Of a stretch of DNA of 36,469 nt, positions 1-6,279 are shown piece by piece (the stretch's first letter is position 1; every line of letters begins with the position of its first letter). The translations under genes and the position numbers were made by a program. The notes beneath the pieces are model-generated. The model was not told the DNA's origin and made no database searches. It saw nothing but the letters and a program-made list of their open reading frames with translations. Source of the DNA: Melioribacteraceae bacterium (GTDB taxonomy: Bacteria; Bacteroidota; Ignavibacteria; Ignavibacteriales; Melioribacteraceae). The stretch is from contig JANQLA010000034.1 of NCBI GenBank assembly GCA_028280855.1, forward strand, positions 1-36,469, in the 5' to 3' direction.

Positions 1-3000
1 GAAGGCGTAATAGGTGATCGTGTATGGTTGGATTTTAATGCCCATCAAACGGGTACCAACTGTAACGGTATCCAGGATCCAGGTGAGCCAGGTATCCAGG
101 GCGTAAAGGTGATATTGAAAGATTCCCAGGGTAACGTAATCGACTTCACGTTTACCGATGAACACGGTAACTACCTCTTCGAAGGCTTATGTACCGATAA
201 CGACTGCTATACCGTACATATTGATGCATCTACATTACCGGCAGGTACTATTCCAACTGCCAGCAACATAGGTAGCGACGACGGCAAAGACAGCGACGGC
301 AGCGGTGTGGAAGTATGCCTAACCGATAGCCATAAAGAAGATCTTACAATAGACTTCGGTTACTGTACAGACGGCTGCGGCGGCTGTGAAGAAGCCTGTG
401 TCGGAGATTTTGTATGGTTCGATGCAAACGAGAACGGCATACAGGATAACAACGAAACAGGCGTACAAGACGTAATAGTAAAACTGTTTAACGAAAACGG
501 TCAATTGATAGTAACCGATACAACCGATGCAGACGGTTACTATCGCTTCGATCAGTTAATCCCTGGACGTTACTATGTTAAGTTCATGCTGCCGTCGGGT
601 TATGTATTTACAACCAAAGATGCAGGCAGCAATGACGATCTTGATTCGGACGTAGGCTTAAGCGGACGCACCCCAACAACGTTGTTCGTAGCAGGCTACT
701 GCGACTTAAGCTGGGATGCGGGTCTAATCCCCGAACCGGCTTCTCCGAGCTGTTTAGGCGACAGGGTCTTCTTCGATAAAGATAACGACGGTATCCAGGA
801 TATAGACGAAGTAGGTGTAGCAAACGTAACGGTAAAACTTCTTAATGCAGGCGATAACAGTGTAATAGCAACAACAACAACAGATCACCTTGGTAACTAT
901 AAGTTCGATAACCTGACGGCAGGTAACTATAAGATAATGTTTGTACTTCCGAACGGTTATACATTTAGTCCAAAGGATCAGGGCAGTGATGATGAGCTAG
1001 ACTCTGACGCAGGTAACAACGGAATGACAACAACAATCAACTTGGGAACGAGTGAATGTCAATTATTCTGGGATGCAGGTCTCTTCAGGAATTTACCTGA
1101 CTTAAGACTCAATAAAGAAGTAGACAACGCTAATCCTGAAGTTGGCGATGAGATCAAATTTACAATTACCGTAACGAACGACGGACCTGGCGATGCAACC
1201 GGGGTGGAAGTTACGGATTACATCCCGACCGAAGGCATAAGCTACAACAGCTATAACGCAAGTCAGGGCACATTTAACAGCGGCAGCGGTCTGTGGACAG
1301 TAGGCAACTTAAATGCGGGACAAAGCGCTACGCTAGAGTTGTTCTTTACGGTAGAAGAATACAACACTGGCAGCGAGTTTACCGAGTTCGATTTAGGCAT
1401 AGCGAGCGACTACAACGTATTTGCACTCTGCAGTGTAAACTTCCCGAGTAGCGACAGTGAGTGCAAAGTAGCCGTAGGCTGGGATGCTTACTTCCAGTAC
1501 TATAGTATAGGCGATAAACTGCCTGCAAACTCAGGGGATGCGCTTGTAGTAGGAAGAAACTTAACCTTCTTAAGCGGTGCGGTATACAACGGTAACGTGG
1601 TATACGGTATCTCTACGAACTTACCTCAAGGCAGTGTATCGATAGACGGCGACTTAATCCATGATCCGAACAGGATAGACTTTGGCGCCGCAGGATTATA
1701 CCTGAAGAATCTATCTTCACAACTTGCCGGTTACGCAGTAAACGGAACAACTACGTATCAATGGGGAGCATTAACCCTAGAGGGCAGTGATCCATTGCTT
1801 AACGTATTTGAAGTATCGGGTGCAGATTTAACAAGCTCTCATACTATGACAATCAATGTTCCAAACGGATCGGTAGTTGTAGTAAACATTGACGGCAACG
1901 ATATAACATGGACGGGCGGACTGACTGTAGAAGGTACAAGTATTAACAATGTACTATATAACTTCTACGAAGCAACATTCATAACAATAGAAGGAATAGA
2001 TATACGCGGATCAGTCTTAGCGCCGTGTGCAACAATAGACTTTAAGTCGGGTGTAATCAACGGACAAATGATAGCCAAGTATATCATAGGACGCGGACAG
2101 TTTAACTGTGAGCTGTTCTTAGGCAATATACCGGGCAGACCGAATATAATCAACATAGCCGAGATTACGCATGTAGACCAGGAAGATCCCGACTCTACAC
2201 CAAATAACGGAGTACCAAGTGAAGATGATTATGCAGTAGCTACGGTATACTTTGAAAATAATAATAGTGGCGGTACAGGCGGCAGTGGTGACTGGCAGAC
2301 ATTAGGCGAGTTCGGACTGACTGAAGTAATTAACGCAATAACAGCCGACCTGAACGGTAACCTTTTAGCCGGAACAGCCGGCGGTAACTTGTATATCTCG
2401 TATAACGGCGGCGTAGACTGGACTTTACTAAATGCAAGTATGACTTTAGGAATAATCTGGGATGTAGCCGTAGGCTCTAACGGATATATTTATATAGCAA
2501 CCGAACAGGGCATCTTTGTAAGCATGGACGGCGGCACAAACTGGATCGGACCGATGGGCGGATTGGCTTACGGTGTAAATGCCTTAGAGGTAGACCCGGT
2601 AAGCGGTTCAATCTATGCAGCGGTATGGGGCTTTGGCATCTATAAGAGCGATAATAACGGAACGAGCTGGACGCAGGTAAACGCAGGCTTAACCAATACG
2701 GTAGTAAACTCGCTTGCAATCACTAACCAGGGAGTAATCTTTGCGGGAACCTACGGCGGTGGAGTATACGTAAGCTTAAACGGCGGAGGTACGTGGTCAA
2801 CAACAACAATACAGACCACCTTCGTCTGGGATCTTGAAGTAACAAGCAACGGATATGTTTACGTAGCAACATACGGAGCCGGAGTATACAGAAGCTCAGA
2901 TAACGGCTTAAGCTGGGAATCGGTAAATGCAGGCTTGAACGGACACTATGTATACGGAATAGCTGTAAATGCCAACGACGAAGTATATGTAAGTACGTGG

Positions 3001-3486
3001 ACGGGCGGAGTCTTTAAGTTAAGCGGCAGTTTGGCAAAGACCCCTAACGGTCAGGAAGTAACAAGCGGAGTATGGGAATCGATAGGCATGGGCGGCTTAG
3101 GTATAAACACATTGATGATAGATAAGAATGCATCAACGATTTATGCCGGTTCGAACACGGGTGTTATCTACAAGAAGTACGAAGGCGGCATAACAAGTAC
3201 CGAAGAAATAGAAGAGAGACCGAAAGAGTACAAGTTGAGTCAAAACTATCCGAACCCGTTTAACCCTGCAACAACGATAGAGTTTGGGTTAAGGGAAGCA
3301 GGAAGTTACAGGCTGGTAGTATATAATATCATAGGCGAGCAGGTAGCCGAATTGTTAAACGGTGATTTGAGCGCAGGATACCACAAGGTTAACTTTGATG
3401 CAAGCAGGTTAGCCAGTGGAATCTACTTGTACAAACTGGTAGGTGATAAAGTGAATATAACAAAGAAAATGATACTGATGAAATAG
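1..3486 (+). CDS. Large modular T9SS-exported surface protein (5' end missing)
   Basis: The reading frame is open from base 1, so the start lies upstream; 1161 residues are visible. Domains in order (residue 1 = base 1): three SdrD_B-like beta domains (about 4-130, 133-245, 250-365), each beginning with a GDxVWxD-type strand and containing Asp-rich, probably calcium-binding loops such as DDLDSD; the first part of a DUF11 domain (about 367-453); a choice-of-anchor A domain (about 455-714); a DUF11-like tail rich in DPDSTPNNG (about 715-754); a beta-propeller of six or so BNR-like repeats (SxxNGxxW, about 765-1060); and a T9SS type A sorting domain starting at QNYPNPFNP (about 1080-1161). By family knowledge it is carried across the outer membrane by T9SS and anchored or released at the surface; an adhesin or matrix role is inference. 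Almost every valine codon in the stretches read is GTA, unlike neighbouring genes. A transcript hairpin follows the stop. Confidence 0.9.
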   Translation, partial: EGVIGDRVWLDFNAHQTGTNCNGIQDPGEPGIQGVKVILKDSQGNVIDFTFTDEHGNYLFEGLCTDNDCYTVHIDASTLPAGTIPTASNIGSDDGKDSDGSGVEVCLTDSHKEDLTIDFGYCTDGCGGCEEACVGDFVWFDANENGIQDNNETGVQDVIVKLFNENGQLIVTDTTDADGYYRFDQLIPGRYYVKFMLPSGYVFTTKDAGSNDDLDSDVGLSGRTPTTLFVAGYCDLSWDAGLIPEPASPSCLGDRVFFDKDNDGIQDIDEVGVANVTVKLLNAGDNSVIATTTTDHLGNYKFDNLTAGNYKIMFVLPNGYTFSPKDQGSDDELDSDAGNNGMTTTINLGTSECQLFWDAGLFRNLPDLRLNKEVDNANPEVGDEIKFTITVTNDGPGDATGVEVTDYIPTEGISYNSYNASQGTFNSGSGLWTVGNLNAGQSATLELFFTVEEYNTGSEFTEFDLGIASDYNVFALCSVNFPSSDSECKVAVGWDAYFQYYSIGDKLPANSGDALVVGRNLTFLSGAVYNGNVVYGISTNLPQGSVSIDGDLIHDPNRIDFGAAGLYLKNLSSQLAGYAVNGTTTYQWGALTLEGSDPLLNVFEVSGADLTSSHTMTINVPNGSVVVVNIDGNDITWTGGLTVEGTSINNVLYNFYEATFITIEGIDIRGSVLAPCATIDFKSGVINGQMIAKYIIGRGQFNCELFLGNIPGRPNIINIAEITHVDQEDPDSTPNNGVPSEDDYAVATVYFENNNSGGTGGSGDWQTLGEFGLTEVINAITADLNGNLLAGTAGGNLYISYNGGVDWTLLNASMTLGIIWDVAVGSNGYIYIATEQGIFVSMDGGTNWIGPMGGLAYGVNALEVDPVSGSIYAAVWGFGIYKSDNNGTSWTQVNAGLTNTVVNSLAITNQGVIFAGTYGGGVYVSLNGGGTWSTTTIQTTFVWDLEVTSNGYVYVATYGAGVYRSSDNGLSWESVNAGLNGHYVYGIAVNANDEVYVSTWTGGVFKLSGSLAKTPNGQEVTSGVWESIGMGGLGINTLMIDKNASTIYAGSNTGVIYKKYEGGITSTEEIEERPKEYKLSQNYPNPFNPATTIEFGLREAGSYRLVVYNIIGEQVAELLNGDLSAGYHKVNFDASRLASGIYLYKLVGDKVNITKKMILMK

Positions 3487-3540
3487 TTCTTTTTCCTGAA
3501 TGGCGGCTCACGGTTACTTCTATGGCTGGGGAGGTAGCTT

Positions 3541-3690
3541 ATGAAGCCGCTTAATTTTGAACCCAGGATGAGCTTAACAAATAACTCATCGTTCTTAGGC
3601 GCCCATAAGGCGCCTTTGCTTATTAATGCATACAGGCAGAATCATGCTAAGTCGTTTATAAATAATGTCTTAGCAAATTATTGTGCATAA
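3541..3690 (+). CDS. Possible 49-residue small protein (weak)
   Basis: An ATG at 3541 opens a 49-codon frame ending in TAA at 3688-3690. It is preceded at an ideal 6-nt distance by GGGGAGG (3528-3534), one of the strongest Shine-Dalgarno sequences in the window. The protein starts [12 protein letters not shown] and shows no signal peptide, membrane segment or family motif that I recognise. The same DNA forms several hairpins, one terminator-like, and the frame runs into the rpmH promoter. It may therefore be untranslated 3' sequence or a structured RNA instead. Low confidence. Confidence 0.15.
   Translation: MKPLNFEPRMSLTNNSSFLGAHKAPLLINAYRQNHAKSFINNVLANYCA
3597..3626 (+). terminator. Terminator-like hairpin after the T9SS surface protein
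   Basis: AGGCGCC (3597-3603) pairs perfectly with GGCGCCT (3609-3615) around a 5-nt loop, followed by an interrupted T-rich tail (TTTGCTTATT). The GC-rich stem and its place between two transcription units fit an intrinsic terminator; the broken T-tract makes it imperfect. A second stem just upstream, GATGAG/CTCATC (3567-3572 with 3585-3590) extended by GAAC/GTTC, may belong to the same folded transcript end. Confidence 0.45.
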
Positions 3691-3711
3691 TTATTAATTT
3701 AGCTATCTTTG
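3681..3711 (+). promoter_or_regulatory. Bacteroidota-type promoter of rpmH-rnpA
   Basis: TTG at 3681-3683, a 20-bp spacer, then TATCTTTG at 3704-3711. This matches the known Bacteroidota primary sigma consensus (TTG, 19-21 bp, TAnnTTTG). Transcription should begin a few bases downstream, about 20 bases before the rpmH ATG, leaving room for the GAGG ribosome-binding site at 3728-3731. Confidence 0.7.
3682..3690 (-). promoter_or_regulatory. DnaA box (TTATGCACA) overlapping the rpmH promoter
   Basis: The plus strand reads TGTGCATAA, the complement of TTATGCACA, a perfect match to the DnaA consensus TTATNCACA. It covers the -33 TTG of the rpmH promoter. About one such match is expected by chance in a window this size, so the site is supported only by its position next to rpmH, a gene often found near oriC. 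No cluster of further boxes was seen, so this is not called an origin. Confidence 0.3.
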
Positions 3712-3737
3712 TAACCTTTGTTAAATCGAGGATAATT

Positions 3738-3881
3738 ATGAAACGGACTTTTCAGCCAAGCAACAGGAAAAGAAAAAATAAACACGGTTTTAGAGCCAGG
3801 ATGGCCAGTAAAAACGGCAGAGCGGTTTTAGCGAGAAGAAGAGCTAAAGGCAGAAAAAAACTAACAGTAAGCGACGAATAA
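3738..3881 (+). CDS. rpmH: 50S ribosomal protein L34
   Basis: This is a 47-residue basic protein starting [19 protein letters not shown], with the KRTFQPS start, the HGFRARM block and the [10 protein letters not shown] tail of L34. L34 is a small component of the large ribosomal subunit. The ATG at 3738 is chosen over a TTG 57 bases upstream because family members begin MKRT and because GAGG lies 6 bases before it. The upstream extension also lies over the promoter. It is followed 5 bases later by rnpA, the usual order, and the pair is probably transcribed from the promoter at 3681-3711. Confidence 0.97.
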   Translation: MKRTFQPSNRKRKNKHGFRARMASKNGRAVLARRRAKGRKKLTVSDE

Positions 3882-3886
3882 TAGAT

Positions 3887-4276
3887 TTGAAAAAATTTGG
3901 TCTTTCTAAAAAAGAAAGAATCAAAAGTAAAAAAGAATTTCAATTAGTTTTTAAGCAGGGTAGTACCCTGGTATCAAATAGCCGAAAGTTAAAGGCTATT
4001 TTTTATATATACTCATCCGATTCGCCTAATTGTAAAGTAGCTTTCGCAATTTTTAAAAAAGCAGGTAATGCCGTTTGGCGAAACAGGATAAAAAGAATTT
4101 TAAGAGATCTGTATCGCACGAATAAGTATATTATTTTGAATCAACTAAATTACAATTCCGTCTTGCTCGTCTTTTCTCTTAATAGCGTATCACAAAAAAA
4201 CAATCCTAAAATTTTTTCGAATAACTTGGAAGAAGATGTGTTAGACTTGCTCAATAATATTTCGGGTCGGTTGTAA
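3887..4276 (+). CDS. rnpA: Ribonuclease P protein component
   Basis: A 129-residue basic protein, the usual RnpA length. The signature RNRIKRILRDLYR lies at residues 65-77, matching the RNR helix of the family that binds RNase P RNA and the pre-tRNA leader. The N-terminal LSKKERIKSKKEF matches the common L-x-K-x-x-x-I/F-x-x-x-F pattern. The protein assists the catalytic RNA in maturing tRNA 5' ends. It starts with TTG at 3887, only 5 bases after rpmH, with no better start downstream; translation may be coupled to rpmH. The yidD gene that often follows rnpA is missing: 83 bases later comes yidC. Confidence 0.93.
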   Translation: MKKFGLSKKERIKSKKEFQLVFKQGSTLVSNSRKLKAIFYIYSSDSPNCKVAFAIFKKAGNAVWRNRIKRILRDLYRTNKYIILNQLNYNSVLLVFSLNSVSQKNNPKIFSNNLEEDVLDLLNNISGRL

Positions 4277-4320
4277 ACATTGTTACAAAAACGATAATAA
4301 TATGTTAATCTAGGAAACAA

Positions 4321-4328
4321 TATTTTTG
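4321..4328 (+). promoter_or_regulatory. Possible -7 element upstream of yidC
   Basis: TATTTTTG matches TAnnTTTG and lies 31 bases before the yidC start. No TTG sits at the expected distance upstream, so this is half a promoter at best. yidC could equally be read through from rpmH-rnpA. Confidence 0.25.
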
Positions 4329-4359
4329 CTCTAACATTTTGAACAGTTGGTGATAATAA

Positions 4360-6222
4360 ATGGATAAACAAACTACACTCGCATTTTTGCTGATCGGATT
4401 AGTCTTAGTCGTATGGCTTTATATGAATGCCCCGGAACAACAACCGCCGCAGCAAGTTCCGGCAGATACTTCGAGGGTAGTTGAATCACCAACCGGGTTA
4501 GATGATGAACGCGAAGCGCAGAGACCGCTTCAAGCCGAGTCAACGGAAACTGCAGGAGCTACAGATGAAAAAGTAGATATTCCCGAAAGAATTGTTACAA
4601 TTGAAACAGATCTTGTAAAGCTTGAGCTAACGTCAAAAGGCGGACGGCTGCGCAAGTATTATCTCAAAGAATATAACACATGGTACTACAGGCAAATTGA
4701 AGATACTGCAAATTTTTACGATCGTCACGTTCAGCTTATAAATCCGTTTGACGGGGGAGATCTAAACCTCGTTTATGTTTCGAAAGACGGCCATTTAGTG
4801 AATACAGCAAAGCTTGATTTTGATCTAAATCTAGATAACTATTACTACAAGATTGACACAGAAGATTCGTTGTCTGTAGCATTTACATATGAAGCCGGAC
4901 CCGGTCAACAGCTTGTGAAGCATTTCATGTTTTACGGAAACAGTTACTCGTCAAGGCTCAATATCGAAATGCAGAACATGAACCAGGTTATAAGCGGATT
5001 AAGATATGACCTTGAATGGTCGAACGGGATAAATTTTGTAGAAGAAAATTCCGTTGATGAATCCACTTACGCCAACGCAAGTGCGTTTTCCGGTGGTGAA
5101 CAGGTAATTGTAGATGCATCGTCGACCGATGAAGTGGAAAAGAAAACCCTTAACGGCGCGATTGATTGGATCGGTGTCCGCAGTAAATACTTCGGAGTTA
5201 TAATTGCTCCTAAAGAAAGTTCTTCCGACGGCGGCGCCCGCTTTGAAGGAACGAGAACGGAAAATCAAAAAGTAGGCGTTCGAGAATATTACAGCGCCAG
5301 CCTTATGGTTCCATTCGAACAGTTAAATTACCAGAATGATGAATTTGAACTGTATGTTGGACCGATGGATTATGATATACTTAGCTCGTATGATAAAAAC
5401 TTTGAAGCATTTTATGACTTCGGAAGTTTTTTCGGTTTAAAATTCATCACTCGTCCAATATCTGAGTACATCCTGCTGCCGTTGTTTCAGTTCCTGCACA
5501 AGTTTATTCCAAACTATGGCTTTGTAATTATAGTTCTATCAATAATTATTAAAATAGCACTTTACCCGTTGACAAGGCAAAGCTACAAGTCGATGAAACG
5601 AATGCAGCAGCTTCAGCCGAAAATTGCTGAGCTCAAGGAAAAGTTTAAAGGTGATCAGCAGCGCATTCAAAAGGAAACAATGAAGCTTTACCAAACTTAC
5701 GGAATCAACCCTGCCGGCGGTTGTTTGCCGATGCTTCTTCAGATGCCTATACTGTTTGCACTGTTTACCTTTTTTAATGTAGCAATCGAAATTCGTCACG
5801 AACCGTTTATATTTTGGATTACCAATTTATCTTCGCCCGATTACATTTATACGCTTCCTTTTAAGCTGCCGCTGTTTGGTATTGATAAAATAACCGGGCT
5901 TGCCCCGCTTCTTGGAATAACGATGTTTTTCCAGCAAAAAATGTCGATTAAAGATCCAAGTCAAAAAGCGCTTGTATATGTGATGCCGGTTATGTTTACG
6001 CTAATGTTCATGGGTTTTTCATCAGGGTTGAACCTTTACTACTTCATGTTCAACGTACTGTCAATTGCCCAGCAGTATTATATAAATAACAAAAAAGGCG
6101 AAGGCGAAGAATTGGTTCCCGTAAAGAATCCTAAAAAGAAAGGCGGGTTTATGCAGCGTATGATGGAGGCTGCTGAGAGCCAACAAAAGCTTCAAAGGCA
6201 ATCGCAAAAGAAACGTAAGTAA
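4360..6222 (+). CDS. yidC: Membrane protein insertase YidC
   Basis: 620 residues, in the usual range for the long Gram-negative YidC form. An N-terminal transmembrane helix (about 6-22) is followed by an acidic, Pro/Gln-rich linker and a large periplasmic beta domain (about 75-345). The conserved five-helix insertase core runs from about 355 to 580 and includes ALYPLTRQSYKSMKRMQQLQ and the INPAGGCLPMLLQMP block. The tail is very Lys/Arg-rich, as expected for ribosome contact. The protein inserts inner-membrane proteins alone or with SecYEG. Its position after rpmH-rnpA is the conserved arrangement. The ATG at 4360 is preceded by a modest GGTGAT site. A strong terminator follows. Confidence 0.97.
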   Translation: MDKQTTLAFLLIGLVLVVWLYMNAPEQQPPQQVPADTSRVVESPTGLDDEREAQRPLQAESTETAGATDEKVDIPERIVTIETDLVKLELTSKGGRLRKYYLKEYNTWYYRQIEDTANFYDRHVQLINPFDGGDLNLVYVSKDGHLVNTAKLDFDLNLDNYYYKIDTEDSLSVAFTYEAGPGQQLVKHFMFYGNSYSSRLNIEMQNMNQVISGLRYDLEWSNGINFVEENSVDESTYANASAFSGGEQVIVDASSTDEVEKKTLNGAIDWIGVRSKYFGVIIAPKESSSDGGARFEGTRTENQKVGVREYYSASLMVPFEQLNYQNDEFELYVGPMDYDILSSYDKNFEAFYDFGSFFGLKFITRPISEYILLPLFQFLHKFIPNYGFVIIVLSIIIKIALYPLTRQSYKSMKRMQQLQPKIAELKEKFKGDQQRIQKETMKLYQTYGINPAGGCLPMLLQMPILFALFTFFNVAIEIRHEPFIFWITNLSSPDYIYTLPFKLPLFGIDKITGLAPLLGITMFFQQKMSIKDPSQKALVYVMPVMFTLMFMGFSSGLNLYYFMFNVLSIAQQYYINNKKGEGEELVPVKNPKKKGGFMQRMMEAAESQQKLQRQSQKKRK

Positions 6223-6228
6223 TTTTAT

Positions 6229-6261
6229 ATCCCTGACCCGAAATTTAATTCAGGGATTTTT
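6229..6261 (+). terminator. Rho-independent terminator after yidC
   Basis: ATCCCTGA (6229-6236) pairs perfectly with TCAGGGAT (6250-6257) around a 13-nt loop, followed by a run of T to 6261. It begins 7 bases after the yidC stop and ends before the patatin gene, separating the two units. Confidence 0.8.
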
Positions 6262-6279
6262 AATCTCAATTTATAAAAA

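Noticed and set aside
3487-3737. Replication origin (oriC) next to rpmH
   Set aside because: Only one perfect DnaA box was seen; no cluster of boxes, no dnaA gene and no clear unwinding element.
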